From Shouchella rhizosphaerae (GTDB lineage: Bacteria; Bacillota; Bacilli; Bacillales; Bacillaceae_D), in contig NZ_FRBS01000003.1 of assembly GCF_900142675.1 (NCBI RefSeq), positions 310,001 through 374,000 of the forward strand: a stretch of 64,000 bases of DNA, read 5' to 3'. Position numbers and translations under genes: made by a program. A model generated the notes under the pieces. The model saw only the letters and a program-made list of their open reading frames with translations, was not told the DNA's origin and made no database searches. Below are positions 36,332 through 45,282 of this stretch, piece after piece; position 1 is the stretch's first letter, and each line of letters begins with the position of its first letter.

Positions 36332-36829
36332 TCACGGCTTATACGTTGCCACCTTGTCGCTATCGCGCTTGAGTTTTACATAACGGACGAGCATGGCTAC
36401 CCGCCAAGGCAACAGCATTCCATAGGCAAGCAAAAAGAACATACCTGACAGTTCCTCGGGATTTAACTCCTGCCCCATGACAATTCGAAACGCCACTCTT
36501 AATACAAGCAAACCGATTAAAAGATAAGCAAACGCTTTCGAACGTTTTAAGTAAATAGCACCATCCCGCACTTCAAATTTCGATGTCCAAATGAGGACGA
36601 TTGAAAAAAGCGCACCGACAATAAGCGCTTCGCCAACATGGAAGGCTGAAGGCCTTGTTGGCTCGTATAAAAACATCAAGAAGCCAGTTGACATCGCTAG
36701 CGGCGGCACCATAATCCGCTTCGCCGAAGTAGGGCGTTTCGATGCTTTCATGCGGATCACGAGCGCTGCGCTCCCCATAGCAACTGCCATGAGCGTTGGA
36801 ACGGCAATTAGCAGCCAATTGTTCTCCAT
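36332..36829 (-). CDS. CcdC family membrane protein
   Basis: A 165-residue protein with five to six spans. PTSAKRIMVPPLAMSTGFLM near residues 33-52 and LLIGLLVLRVAFRIVMGQEL further on match the CcdC/DUF1453 group. B. subtilis CcdC is encoded with CcdA and CcdB but is dispensable for cytochrome c maturation, so the role is unclear. It lies next to ctaB, a heme-A pathway gene, which may be coincidental. AAAGGGG precedes the ATG. Confidence 0.75.
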   Translation of the reverse strand: MENNWLLIAVPTLMAVAMGSAALVIRMKASKRPTSAKRIMVPPLAMSTGFLMFLYEPTRPSAFHVGEALIVGALFSIVLIWTSKFEVRDGAIYLKRSKAFAYLLIGLLVLRVAFRIVMGQELNPEELSGMFFLLAYGMLLPWRVAMLVRYVKLKRDSDKVATYKP

Positions 36830-36865
36830 TGAAACATCCCCTTTCTAACCAAAAGCTAAACCCTA

Positions 36866-36893
36866 AAAAAAGGCGCCTTGCCTAGGCAAGACA
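36866..36893 (-). terminator. Terminator after ctaB
   Basis: On the minus strand GTGTCTTGCC-TA-GGCAAGGCGC (two G-U pairs) is followed by CTTTTTTT, overlapping the end of the gap after ctaB. Confidence 0.75.
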
Positions 36894-36901
36894 CCACTTT
36901 G

Positions 36902-37837
36902 TTAAAACAAGGGAGAAAGCAGTGAAAAACCGATGATCACCGTAAAAAGAATCGTAAGATAGTTAAGTGAAAAAACAAACATAAGGGTCGCCCATTTTTT
37001 AGGCTCCATTCGTTTATAGCCAGCTATGCTCAACGTCAGCCAAATCAATGACAACACAAGAGCTACAATGGTGATGAACCAACTTAACGAAACAAAGAAA
37101 AAGCTGGATGCCGCTAGGACAACCAAATAGACATTCGTTTGGATAAACGTCCGCTTGAACCCTTTGACAACCGGCAGCATTGGCACTTTAGCAGCCTTGT
37201 ATTCGTCATAGCGACGAATCGCAATCGCATAAAAATGAGGCATTTGCCAAAGGACCGTAACAACAAACAAGCCAATAATTGCCGGGTGAACCAAGTCTCC
37301 AGAAATCGCAGCCCAGCCGATAAGCGGTGGGACTGCACCGCCAACACTGCCAATCTCGGTATTATAAATCGTACGCCGTTTCGACCACATTGTGTAAGGC
37401 ACCACATATAAAAAGAGGCCGAGGAAACCAAACAATGCTGCACGTGGCGAAGCGACCCCGAGAAGCAACAACCCAAGCAATGATAAAGATATGCCAAGCA
37501 CTAACGCATTGGCAGGCTGCATCCTGCCAGTTACCGTCGGCCGGTTTTTCGTCCGGTCCATAATGGCGTCAATGTCACGGTCGTAAATGTTGTTAAAGGC
37601 ACCTGCTGCCCCAATGACAAAGGCTGAGCCAAAAATAGCAAAAAGAATTTCTGGAAGCTTTTCGCCAATCGGAATGCCCGTAACGTAAAGAGCTAGGCTC
37701 AATCCCGCCGCCATCGCAAGCAGATTGGATTTAATGATCCCTGTTTTTAATGTTTCTGAGAGGACTTGCGAAAAAGCTTGTTTAGGCGTAGCAAGAGAGG
37801 CATTGTGTATGCTCTTATCTATTTTTTCCGTTCTCAT
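36902..37837 (-). CDS. ctaB: Protoheme IX farnesyltransferase (heme O synthase)
   Basis: A 311-residue UbiA-family prenyltransferase with about nine spans, which adds a farnesyl group to heme B to make heme O for terminal oxidases. The first Asp motif is NNIYDRDIDAIMDRTKNRP near residues 83-101 and the second lies around RRYDEYKAAKVPMLP. It is not beside ctaA or the cta oxidase genes here, so it may be a second copy in the genome; that cannot be checked from this window. It is monocistronic with its own terminator. Confidence 0.93.
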   Translation of the reverse strand: MRTEKIDKSIHNASLATPKQAFSQVLSETLKTGIIKSNLLAMAAGLSLALYVTGIPIGEKLPEILFAIFGSAFVIGAAGAFNNIYDRDIDAIMDRTKNRPTVTGRMQPANALVLGISLSLLGLLLLGVASPRAALFGFLGLFLYVVPYTMWSKRRTIYNTEIGSVGGAVPPLIGWAAISGDLVHPAIIGLFVVTVLWQMPHFYAIAIRRYDEYKAAKVPMLPVVKGFKRTFIQTNVYLVVLAASSFFFVSLSWFITIVALVLSLIWLTLSIAGYKRMEPKKWATLMFVFSLNYLTILFTVIIGFSLLSPLF

Positions 37838-38108
37838 AAACCCCCTCTTCCTCCTGTCTCATTAAACTGTGTAATATAACCACTATTATTCCTATTGTAT
37901 TATTTTAGCATAGACAGCTTATTGCGCAGCTACTTAAACAAACTGTCGAAGTCCTGTCAAGAAGTTGTGACCAATTTCCGAAAAAACGCTACAGCCTGTC
38001 CAGTCCGCACACACATATTCTATTATACGCTTTTTCCGGTCCAATGGAAAGTGTGAAATCGCTTACCGCTGATTTAAAGGAGGATTCACCGAATCGACCG
38101 ACAAACGC

Positions 38109-38137
38109 TTCAAGTCTCCGGACGAAGATGATACTAT
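38109..38137 (+). promoter_or_regulatory. Probable promoter of ppaC
   Basis: TTCAAG (38109-38114), 17 bases, TACTAT (38132-38137). The -35 box is weak. The remaining 270 bases of the 339-base ctaB-ppaC gap hold no gene or RNA element that I can identify. Confidence 0.5.
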
Positions 38138-38176
38138 AGTAATGTTGAACATACTATGTAAAAGGAGTTTTATTAG

Positions 38177-39112
38177 ATGCCTAAAACACTTATTTTTGGC
38201 CACAAAAATCCTGACACGGATACAATTTGCTCAGCTATCGCTTACGCCGACTTAAAAGGACAGCTTGGTGTTGAAACAGAAGCCGTACGACTAGGTGAAC
38301 CGAATGGGGAGACATTGTATGCACTTGAAGCATTCGGTGTAAGCACGCCACGCTTGATCGAAAAAGCAGCAAACGAAACAGACCGAGTCATTCTTGTTGA
38401 TCACAATGAACGCCAACAAAGCGTCAGCGACATTGACGACGTCCAAGTTGTAGAAGTGATCGACCATCACCGCATTGCTAACTTTGAAACAGCTGACCCT
38501 GTTTATTATCGGGCCGAACCTGTCGGCTGCACGGCGACGATTATCAAAAAGCTCTACAAAGAACACGGCCTGGACATTCCTAAACCAATTGCAGGCTTGA
38601 TGCTTTCCGCGATTATCTCTGATTCCCTTTTATTCAAGTCGCCAACATGCACAGAAGAGGACAAGCAAGCAGCCAAAGAATTAGCGGAAATTGCTGGCGT
38701 TAATGCCGAAGAATACGGATTAAACATGCTTAAAGCAGGCGCTGACATTTCTGATAAAACAGCTGGTGAGCTGTTGACAATGGATGCAAAAGCATTTGCA
38801 ATGGGCGCTGCCACAGTGGAAATTGCTCAAGTGAATACCGTGGATATAAATGACGTACTCGCTCGCCAAAGCGAACTTGAAAAAGTGATTACAGCCAAAA
38901 TCAATGACAATGGGCTTGACTTATTCGTCTTTATTATTACAGACATCCTTGAAAATGATTCAGTCGCCCTCGTTCTCGGCGACAAAACCGCTGCATTTGA
39001 ACAAGCCTTCCAGACAACGTTGACAAACCATACAGCTGTTCTTAAAGGCGTTGTTTCCCGCAAAAAACAAGTTGTCCCGCCACTTACAGAAGCAATCGCC
39101 AACGTAAACTAA
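38177..39112 (+). CDS. ppaC: Manganese-dependent inorganic pyrophosphatase
   Basis: A 311-residue family II pyrophosphatase of the DHH superfamily, which hydrolyses PPi to drive biosynthesis. Metal motifs in order: [10 protein letters not shown] near residues 7-16, VDHNE near 75-79, the DHH signature in VIDHHRI near 95-101, and [10 protein letters not shown] near 149-158. The C-terminal [10 protein letters not shown] is the substrate-binding part of DHHA2. AAAAGGAG precedes the ATG. Monocistronic, followed by a terminator. Confidence 0.97.
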   Translation: MPKTLIFGHKNPDTDTICSAIAYADLKGQLGVETEAVRLGEPNGETLYALEAFGVSTPRLIEKAANETDRVILVDHNERQQSVSDIDDVQVVEVIDHHRIANFETADPVYYRAEPVGCTATIIKKLYKEHGLDIPKPIAGLMLSAIISDSLLFKSPTCTEEDKQAAKELAEIAGVNAEEYGLNMLKAGADISDKTAGELLTMDAKAFAMGAATVEIAQVNTVDINDVLARQSELEKVITAKINDNGLDLFVFIITDILENDSVALVLGDKTAAFEQAFQTTLTNHTAVLKGVVSRKKQVVPPLTEAIANVN

Positions 39113-39121
39113 ACATGATCC

Positions 39122-39160
39122 AAAACAAGCCAGTTGACATGTTCTCAACTGGCTTGTTTC
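39122..39160 (+). terminator. Terminator after ppaC
   Basis: ACAAGCCAGTTGA / TCAACTGGCTTGT with a five-base loop, then TTTCTCCTT. It starts about 12 bases past the stop. Confidence 0.82.
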
Positions 39161-39233
39161 TCCTTATCTTTTCAGGGCGAGAAAGTAACACCCAATGCAA
39201 GGCATCATTAATAAAAGGAGGATAGCTTTTACG

Positions 39234-39533
39234 GTGCTCGACCGCCCCAGTAAACAGCAGATGAACGAAGAGAACCGGATAACCATACATGTCAAACGAA
39301 TTGAAGCGCCCTCTCCTCCTGAAGATGGGGGGCGAATTCTTGTCGACCGGAGCGATTTGCAACATTCGCCGCGAAATACGAGTCAGAATTGGCGCAGCAC
39401 CCCATTCGCTACGAACGGGCGGTTCGAATATGTGAACTGGCGGTTCAAAAACACGTCACGCTTGTATACGCCGCAAAAGATCCCGCCCATAAACCATGCG
39501 AATGTTCTGCGGGATTGGCTTGTTCATTTTTGA
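39234..39533 (+). pseudogene. Decayed DUF488 (YeaO-like) gene with internal deletion and frameshift
   Basis: The N-terminal frame reads ITIHVKRIEAPSPPEDGGRI then LVDR, the start of DUF488 proteins, which normally go on LWPRG and a central acidic region. Here the frame jumps at about 39350, and in the +2 frame the family's C-terminal half appears: FAAKYESELAQHP, then KHVTLVYAAKDPAHK. One further base inserted in CATAAACCAT returns to the first frame, which ends NHANVLRDWLVHF, again family-like. About 45 residues between VDR and the FAAKYES part are missing. An intact AAAAGGAGG lies upstream. The DUF488 function is unknown. Confidence 0.7.
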
Positions 39534-39562
39534 CCATCGTTTCTCTGTGTCCTTTGTAAAAT

Positions 39563-39606
39563 AGTAAAACGCACATGCTCCTTTTTAGAGCATGTGCGTC
39601 CTAATT
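39563..39606 (-). terminator. Terminator after tRNA-Ala
   Basis: The perfect 12-bp stem ACGCACATGCTC / GAGCATGTGCGT is followed on the minus strand by TTTTACTATTTT. It lies six bases past the tRNA. Confidence 0.82.
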
Positions 39607-39611
39607 TTTAA

Positions 39612-39684
39612 TGGAGCCTAGGGGGCTCGAACCCCTGACCTCAACGCTGCCAGCGTTGCGCTCTCCCAGCTGAGCTAAGGCCCC
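39612..39684 (-). tRNA. tRNA-Ala (anticodon GGC)
   Basis: A 73-base cloverleaf: acceptor arms GGGGCCT / AGGCTCC with one G-U pair, D arm GCTC-AGCTGGGA-GAGC, anticodon stem CAACG / CGTTG with loop CTGGCAG (anticodon GGC at 39649-39651), and T arm with GGTTCGAGCC in place. The discriminator is A and CCA is not encoded. It is a single tRNA, read on the minus strand, with its own terminator. Confidence 0.96.
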
Positions 39685-39806
39685 ACACGGTTATGTATGT
39701 CCAATAACGTTACTGCAATAATATAACATAGCTCACCGCTGTTTGCAATACAAAAATAACAAAAAATCGCAGCCTTGCGCTTAAAATGGTTCAGTCTTAA
39801 ACACTA

Positions 39807-39971
39807 TCAAGTAGGCAAAAACAAACCAATAAGAAACCAGACAAACCCGCCGAGTAAACCGACGACTGCAGATTGGATGGCGGCTTCCATTGTGATTCGT
39901 TTCGCCTTTACAAAATCGAGTATTAGCCAACCGCAAAAAATAGCTAAAGCAATGATGAGCGCTTCACCCAT
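39807..39971 (-). CDS. Small two-span membrane protein, 54 residues
   Basis: I do not recognise a family. The protein starts MGEALIIALAIFCGWLILDF (one span), has a short basic loop VKAKRIT, and a second span SAVVGLLGGFVWFLIGLFL. The ATG at 39971 has GGGGGAG five bases upstream. The open frame reaches 40022 but lacks a better start. It lies just downstream of yugN on the same strand. Confidence 0.6.
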   Translation of the reverse strand: MGEALIIALAIFCGWLILDFVKAKRITMEAAIQSAVVGLLGGFVWFLIGLFLPT

Positions 39972-40028
39972 TTTCACTCCCCCTCCCGCTATTACTTTAG
40001 CAACTTTTCCCCCATGTCGCAATGATGA

Positions 40029-40442
40029 TCAAACAAGCGTTTGCTCAAGCTCTGCTACTAAGTTTTCCGCTAACGAGCGGTACTTGTCGGAGACTTCCCC
40101 GTCCTTGTCAACAGGCGCTTGAAACTGGTTTACAAGCCCCTCGGCCACCGCCGGCACAACGCCGCTTAACGACTCTTCATCGTTGTCTTGTTGATAAACA
40201 TGGTTTAGCAAGTACAACGTTCCAACTTGGATGACAGCGTCTTTTGAGCCTAGCTCCCCTTCCACTGCTTGAACAGGAATACGCAAAAACGTATAACCAT
40301 TGTCCGACGAGATTTTGTAATCGTAATAGCCATGGTCGTAGTCCCAGTTGCCACCGAGTGTGTAGCCTAATGATTCCAATACGCTTTGCAATTCTTTTGC
40401 TTTATATTGTTTGCCTTCAATTGTTGATTCAAGTGCGATCAA
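40029..40442 (-). CDS. yugN: YugN-like family protein
   Basis: A 137-residue soluble protein matching B. subtilis YugN from end to end: IALESTIEGK, LGYTLGGNWDYDHGYYDYKI, TFLRIPVQAVEGELGSKDAV and the FQAPVDKDGEV block. Function unknown. It is downstream of pgi on the same strand, as in B. subtilis. Family assignment is strong; no catalytic site is evident. Confidence 0.88.
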   Translation of the reverse strand: MIALESTIEGKQYKAKELQSVLESLGYTLGGNWDYDHGYYDYKISSDNGYTFLRIPVQAVEGELGSKDAVIQVGTLYLLNHVYQQDNDEESLSGVVPAVAEGLVNQFQAPVDKDGEVSDKYRSLAENLVAELEQTLV

Positions 40443-40517
40443 GCCAATCGCTCCCTTCGTTTTTCCATCGCCATTAGTGTGGGAAAGGAGCCTCGAACTT
40501 ATACACCGTCAACACAC

Positions 40518-40548
40518 AAAAAACAACGCAGCCCAATGGACTGCGTTG
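40518..40548 (-). terminator. Terminator after pgi
   Basis: The minus strand reads AACGCAG, CCATTGG-containing loop, CTGCGTT, then GTTTTTT. It lies 18 bases past the pgi stop. Confidence 0.82.
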
Positions 40549-40565
40549 GCCAGTTTGCACAATGT

Positions 40566-41921
40566 TTAGTTGTCCGTTAAGCGACTTTCAAGTTTGTTTT
40601 TCTCTTCCTCGAAGCCTGGCTTTCCGAGCAAAGCAAACATGTTTTTCTTATAGGCTTCAACGCCTGGTTGGTCAAATGGATTCACGCCTAGCAAATAACC
40701 GCTCATAGCCACCGCTTTTTCGAAAAAGTAAACGAGATAACCAAATGAGTATTCATCCAATTTAGGAATGGAAACGACTAAGTTTGGCACATTCCCGTCA
40801 GTATGAGCAAGCATTGTTCCTTTAAACGCTTGTTTATTGACAAAATCCATTGTTTTTCCTGCTAAATAGTTTAACCCATCAAGATCGCTTTCTGCTTCTT
40901 CAATCGTAATATGTTTGTCGACCGCTTCGACATGAAGTACCGTTTCAAACAAATTACGGCGTCCATCTTGTACATATTGGCCCATTGAATGAAGATCAGT
41001 TGAAAAGTCGACGGATGCTGGGTAAATCCCTTTTTGGTCTTTCCCTTCGCTTTCGCCAAATAATTGTTTCCACCATTCAGACACATAATGAAGGTGCGGT
41101 TCATAATTCACCAACAATTCAATTGTTTTGCCTTTATTGTAAAGGATGTTGCGAATGGCCGCATATTGATAAGCTGCATTTTCGCTTAATTCACCTGTTG
41201 AAAAAGCTTCTCTTGCATCAGCCGCTCCCTTCATCATGTCTTCAATCGCTAAGCCGCTTACAGCGATTGGCAAGAGGCCTACAGCTGTCAATACAGAAAA
41301 GCGACCGCCAACATCATCTGGAATCACGAAAGATTCGTATCCCTCTTCGTTGGCCAATGTTTTCAGAGCTCCACGCTCTTTGTCAGTTGTTGCGTAAATG
41401 CGTTTGCGCGCCTCTTCCTTTCCGTATTTCTTTTCAAGGTAGTCGCGGAACACACGGAAAGCAATCGCCGGCTCTGTTGTCGTTCCTGATTTAGAGATCA
41501 CATTGACCGATACATCCTTGCCATCAAGAAGATCAAGCACATCGCTTAAATACGTTGAGCTAATGTTCTGACCGACAAAAATGACTTGCGGTGCGTTGCG
41601 CTTTTCTTTCGGCAGTTGGTTAAAAAAAGAATGGTTCAACGCTTCAATCGCAGCGCGTGCCCCTAAGTACGAACCACCGATGCCGACAACAAGGAGCACA
41701 TCGGAATCATGGCGGATTTTTTCTGCCGCTTTTTGAATGCGGGCAAATTCTTCTTTATCGTAATCAACAGGCAAGTCGATCCATCCTAAAAAGTCATTTC
41801 CTTGGCCCGTCTTTTCATGAAGCGCTTTATGTGCAGCGCGGACTGCCTCTCTCATATAGGCAACTTCATGCTCTCCGAAAAAGGAAAGAGCTTTGCTGTA
41901 GTCAAATTGAATATGTGCCAT
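40566..41921 (-). CDS. pgi: Glucose-6-phosphate isomerase
   Basis: A 451-residue glycolytic enzyme that interconverts glucose-6-phosphate and fructose-6-phosphate. Sugar-isomerase motifs are present: [12 protein letters not shown] near residues 73-84 and [12 protein letters not shown] near 140-151. Length equals the short Bacillus type. The ATG at 41921 has GGGAGG ten bases upstream; the longer frame to 41990 overlaps the ddl 3' end. A hairpin with a 9-bp stem lies between ddl and pgi. Confidence 0.96.
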   Translation of the reverse strand: MAHIQFDYSKALSFFGEHEVAYMREAVRAAHKALHEKTGQGNDFLGWIDLPVDYDKEEFARIQKAAEKIRHDSDVLLVVGIGGSYLGARAAIEALNHSFFNQLPKEKRNAPQVIFVGQNISSTYLSDVLDLLDGKDVSVNVISKSGTTTEPAIAFRVFRDYLEKKYGKEEARKRIYATTDKERGALKTLANEEGYESFVIPDDVGGRFSVLTAVGLLPIAVSGLAIEDMMKGAADAREAFSTGELSENAAYQYAAIRNILYNKGKTIELLVNYEPHLHYVSEWWKQLFGESEGKDQKGIYPASVDFSTDLHSMGQYVQDGRRNLFETVLHVEAVDKHITIEEAESDLDGLNYLAGKTMDFVNKQAFKGTMLAHTDGNVPNLVVSIPKLDEYSFGYLVYFFEKAVAMSGYLLGVNPFDQPGVEAYKKNMFALLGKPGFEEEKNKLESRLTDN

Positions 41922-41941
41922 AAAAAAATAGCCTCCCTTAA

Positions 41942-41968
41942 GTTCGGTACCTTTTAAATGTACCGAAC
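41942..41968. other. Inverted repeat between ddl and pgi
   Basis: GTTCGGTAC and GTACCGAAC flank nine bases. It has no T-run on the minus strand, so it is not a typical terminator. It lies 20 bases before the pgi start and 18 bases after the ddl stop. Confidence 0.55.
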
Positions 41969-41986
41969 GGAGGCTAAAAACACAAG

Positions 41987-43102
41987 TCAATTGCGGTCAA
42001 AAACCGAGCTTTTCAGCTGTTTGTCCCGTTCATGGCGCTCAATGGCAAGCTCAATTAACGTTGTAATCAAGTCTTGATAAGACACACCGCTCGCTTCCCA
42101 TAATTTCGGGTACATGCTGATTTTCGTAAAGCCAGGCAATGTATTCACTTCATTAATGATCACTTCGCCTGTTTCAGTTAAAAACACATCAACACGAGCC
42201 AAGCCTTCACAATTCAATGTTTTGTAAGCTTGAATGGCAATGTCTTGGATACGGCGATTGACGTCTTCCGGCAAATCTGCAGGGATCGCCAATTTGGCGC
42301 CGTCTTCATCAATATACTTCGCATCATACGAATAAAACCCATCTTGTGGCAAAATTTCCCCGCAAGTGCTTGCTTTCGGGTAGTCATTGCCGAGAACGGC
42401 ACATTCGATTTCGCGCCCTTTAATGGCTGCTTCAATAAGCACTTTATGGTCATACGAAAATGCTTCTTCAATAGCAGCCGTAAATTCAGCTTCAGTTGTT
42501 GCTTTGTTGACACCAACAGAAGAGCCTTGGTTGGCAGGCTTTATAAATAGGGGCAGCCCTAATTGATCAGCAATGCTCTCAAAATCAATCGTTTCCTTAG
42601 CAGCACGGGTAAATGTCAACCCACTTGCAACGTGGAGGCCGGCCCCTTGAAGCAGCCGCTTCGCAATGTCTTTATCCATGCTCACTGCCGAGCCAAGCAC
42701 ATTTGACCCGACAAATGGCAAATTGGCAAGACGAAACATCCCTTGCAACGATCCATCTTCTCCAAGGGTACCATGTACAATTGGGAACACGACATCAAGC
42801 TGGTCAAGAACCGACTGGTTTGCCGTGCCCACCAGTTGCCTGTCTTCCTTCCCAGGAATAAGGGCTACGCCTTGATTCGATTTATTTAGCTCAATTAAAG
42901 CTGGATTATCTGCGTTAAGTAAAAAATTAGACGCTTCATTTATATGCCATTGGCCTTGTTTGTCAATGCCAATCAATGTCACGTCAAAACGATCTTTATC
43001 AATCGCCTCAACAATATTTTTTGCTGATTGCAGTGAAACTTCATGCTCAGCAGATTTTCCTCCAAAAATAATGCCTACTCGTTTCTTGGCCACTTTTTTC
43101 AC
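41987..43102 (-). CDS. ddl: D-alanine-D-alanine ligase
   Basis: A 371-residue ATP-grasp enzyme that joins two D-alanines for cell-wall precursors. It has [17 protein letters not shown] near residues 11-27, [26 protein letters not shown] and the metal-binding EVNTLPGFT near 320. The omega-loop has FYSYDAKYI, with the Tyr-Lys pattern expected for D-Ala rather than D-lactate specificity. Compared with B. subtilis, ddl is inserted between yugJ and pgi; I judge this from memory of that map. Confidence 0.95.
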   Translation of the reverse strand: MKKVAKKRVGIIFGGKSAEHEVSLQSAKNIVEAIDKDRFDVTLIGIDKQGQWHINEASNFLLNADNPALIELNKSNQGVALIPGKEDRQLVGTANQSVLDQLDVVFPIVHGTLGEDGSLQGMFRLANLPFVGSNVLGSAVSMDKDIAKRLLQGAGLHVASGLTFTRAAKETIDFESIADQLGLPLFIKPANQGSSVGVNKATTEAEFTAAIEEAFSYDHKVLIEAAIKGREIECAVLGNDYPKASTCGEILPQDGFYSYDAKYIDEDGAKLAIPADLPEDVNRRIQDIAIQAYKTLNCEGLARVDVFLTETGEVIINEVNTLPGFTKISMYPKLWEASGVSYQDLITTLIELAIERHERDKQLKSSVFDRN

Positions 43103-43166
43103 TCTCCTTCCCGTACATTATACACGGAAAAAGCTTGGTGAAGAATGAAAAAATATGGCCTCCCCT

Positions 43167-44330
43167 TTAAAGTGCCGCTTTTAAAATTTCAAGTGTTTGA
43201 GGCTTTCCGAGTTTATGGTAATTGCCATAAATCCCGTTCTCACAAGCAATGTCAGCAATTTGCTCAAGTTTGCTTTCATCAATGCCGTAATCAGCCAAAC
43301 GGCTTGGGGCCCCTAATTGTTTCCAAAAAGCAGCTAACTTGTCAATCCCTTCAAGGGCGACATCCTGTTTGTCTTTGCCTGTTGGATCAACGCCAAACAC
43401 GTTTGTAGCGAGCATCGCACTTCGTTCTGGATTGACATCAATGCTGTGGCGGAGCCAATGAGGAAATAAAATCGCAAGCCCGCCAGCGTGTGGAATATCA
43501 AAAACAGCCGAAACCGCGTGTTCAAGATTATGTGTACCCCAATCGCCTCGCGCACCCATTTGCGTGATTCCGTTCAAGGCCATCGTTCCGCTATAAAGAA
43601 TCGTTTCCCGCAAATCCACATTTTCGAGATCATCTAACAACGGCGGGGCTGCTTCAATGACTGTATGCAAAATGGATTCGCAAATCCGGTCTTGCAACGG
43701 CGTATTCTCCGCTGGGTGAAAATAGGCTTCAAGAACATGGCTCATCATGTCGACAATGCCATAAACGGTTTGGTCTTGTGGAACCGAAAGCGTATTTATT
43801 GGGTCGAGAATAGAAAAGTTAGGAAAACTAAAAATGCTGCCCCAACCCTTTTTTTGATGTGTTTCCCAATTGGTAATCACAGAACCAGAATTCATCTCGG
43901 ATCCAGTTGCTGCAAGCGTCAAAATCGTTCCAAACGGCAATGCATCCATAGGCGTTTCTTTCTTAGTAATAATATCCCAAATGTCGCCATCATGGCGGGC
44001 ACCTACAGCAATGGCTTTTGTCGCATCAATCACACTGCCGCCGCCAACTGCTAAAATAAAGCCAATTTGCTTTTCTTTGCACAAATCAATTCCTTTTTGC
44101 ACAGTTGTCAGCCGTGGGTTTGGCTCTACTCCTGCCAATTCGGTGACCGTACATCCTGCTAATTCTAATTGTTTCGTGACTTTTTCATACAAGCCGTTCT
44201 TTTTGATGCTACCGCCTCCGTAAACAAGCAAGACATTGCGATCGTAAACAACAAGCTCTTCTGCCAAATGTTCGGTTTTTCCTTGGCCAAAAATTAATTT
44301 GGTCGGATTGTAAAAAGTAAAAGCATCCAT
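43167..44330 (-). CDS. yugJ: Iron-containing alcohol dehydrogenase YugJ (butanol dehydrogenase type)
   Basis: A 387-residue group III alcohol dehydrogenase. The NAD(P) loop is [13 protein letters not shown] near residues 93-105. Metal ligands are the Asp and His in DMMSHVLE near 190-197 and the His residues in [15 protein letters not shown] near 259-273. B. subtilis YugJ and YugK are NADH-dependent butanol dehydrogenase-like proteins of this length. ATG at 44330 follows AAAGGAGG. Substrate range unknown. It is a single gene here. Confidence 0.88.
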   Translation of the reverse strand: MDAFTFYNPTKLIFGQGKTEHLAEELVVYDRNVLLVYGGGSIKKNGLYEKVTKQLELAGCTVTELAGVEPNPRLTTVQKGIDLCKEKQIGFILAVGGGSVIDATKAIAVGARHDGDIWDIITKKETPMDALPFGTILTLAATGSEMNSGSVITNWETHQKKGWGSIFSFPNFSILDPINTLSVPQDQTVYGIVDMMSHVLEAYFHPAENTPLQDRICESILHTVIEAAPPLLDDLENVDLRETILYSGTMALNGITQMGARGDWGTHNLEHAVSAVFDIPHAGGLAILFPHWLRHSIDVNPERSAMLATNVFGVDPTGKDKQDVALEGIDKLAAFWKQLGAPSRLADYGIDESKLEQIADIACENGIYGNYHKLGKPQTLEILKAAL

Positions 44331-44521
44331 TTGCTTATTTCCTCCTTTGCTTAAAAAGCATCCTTTTTTATCGTATCTTTTCTTGCACGCCGTTGCAAAA
44401 CAATTGCTTATTGCAACCAACCGATTATTGCCAACTAGCATTGCGTATATTCTGGAAGGCTATTCCACACCATAAAGGTAGCCACATCACAGATGTGTGC
44501 ACAGAACGGGAGGTGAAAAAG

Positions 44522-44755
44522 ATGAGCGGTATTCAAAGAACTGCGCTGGTCCTTGCGATTATCGGCGCGATCAACTGGGGTCTAATCGGTTTTTTCCGTT
44601 TTGACCTTGTCGCTTTTATCTTTAACGGCCAGGCATCGATTATTTCCCGCCTCATTTACGCTCTTATCGGTTTATCCGGGTTGTATGCTATTTCAATCTT
44701 AATGAAGCCGAAAGAAGAACTTGGGCGTGACCACGAAGTTGAGCCACAACGATAA
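44522..44755 (+). CDS. yuzA: DUF378 family protein YuzA
   Basis: A 77-residue protein with two spans; IIGAINWGLIGFFRFDLVA near residues 14-32 is the DUF378 hallmark (INWGL-G-F-D). Function unknown. Ribosome site GGGAGG nine bases upstream of the ATG. Position beside yugI and yugJ matches B. subtilis. The longer frame from 44393 includes an unconvincing leader. A terminator follows. Confidence 0.87.
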   Translation: MSGIQRTALVLAIIGAINWGLIGFFRFDLVAFIFNGQASIISRLIYALIGLSGLYAISILMKPKEELGRDHEVEPQR

Positions 44756-44756
44756 G

Positions 44757-44787
44757 AAAAAAGCAGCTAGACCGTCTAGCTGCTTTT
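44757..44787. terminator. Bidirectional terminator between yuzA and yugI
   Basis: AAAGCAGCTAGAC / GTCTAGCTGCTTT, with A-tract and T-tract flanks, lies between two convergent genes. Confidence 0.88.
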
Positions 44788-44796
44788 ACCTTATTC

Positions 44797-45198
44797 TTAT
44801 TTTTTCGCGCGCTTGTTCAAATCAGCTTGAATTTCATTGGACTGTTTTAACCACTCTTTAAGCTTGTCTTCGAGGGTATTGAAGCCCTGTTGCTTTTGTT
44901 GAGCGCCTTGAGGTTTCCCTTTGCCAGCACGTGGTTTCCCTTGCGGGCGAGCAGGCGCTTCTTGGGTCGCGCGGATTGACAAAGAAATCTTTCCAGACTC
45001 CTCGTCTACAGACATAATTTTTACTTTTACCTCATCTCCTACTGCCAATACATCGGCGATGTCTTTTACATAACCGTGCGCTACTTCAGAAATGTGTACA
45101 AGCCCTTGTTTTTTTTCGTCAATTGCGACAAAAGCTCCGAACGGCTTTATACCGGTAACTTTCCCTTCAACGATGCTGCCTTCCTCATAATTCGCCAT
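44797..45198 (-). CDS. yugI: S1-domain RNA-binding protein YugI (GSP13 type)
   Basis: A 133-residue protein with one N-terminal S1 domain (residues 5-74; GKVTGIKPFGAFVAIDEK, then VHISEVAHGYVKD). It is followed by a basic, Pro/Gln-rich stretch (APARPQGKPRAGKGKPQGAQ) and a charged helical tail. B. subtilis YugI is general stress protein 13, which associates with ribosomes. The basic linker is longer than I expect for GSP13. A single gene, convergent with yuzA. Confidence 0.88.
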   Translation of the reverse strand: MANYEEGSIVEGKVTGIKPFGAFVAIDEKKQGLVHISEVAHGYVKDIADVLAVGDEVKVKIMSVDEESGKISLSIRATQEAPARPQGKPRAGKGKPQGAQQKQQGFNTLEDKLKEWLKQSNEIQADLNKRAKK

Positions 45199-45282
45199 AA
45201 ATCACAACTCCTAAACATGTTTTAACCTTTTGATTTTACCACAGGACCTTCCTTTTAGTAAAGGATGATCGAATTTTTCCTT

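Noticed and set aside
38044-38139. 31-codon ORF before ppaC
   Set aside because: No ribosome site, and it contains the likely ppaC promoter.
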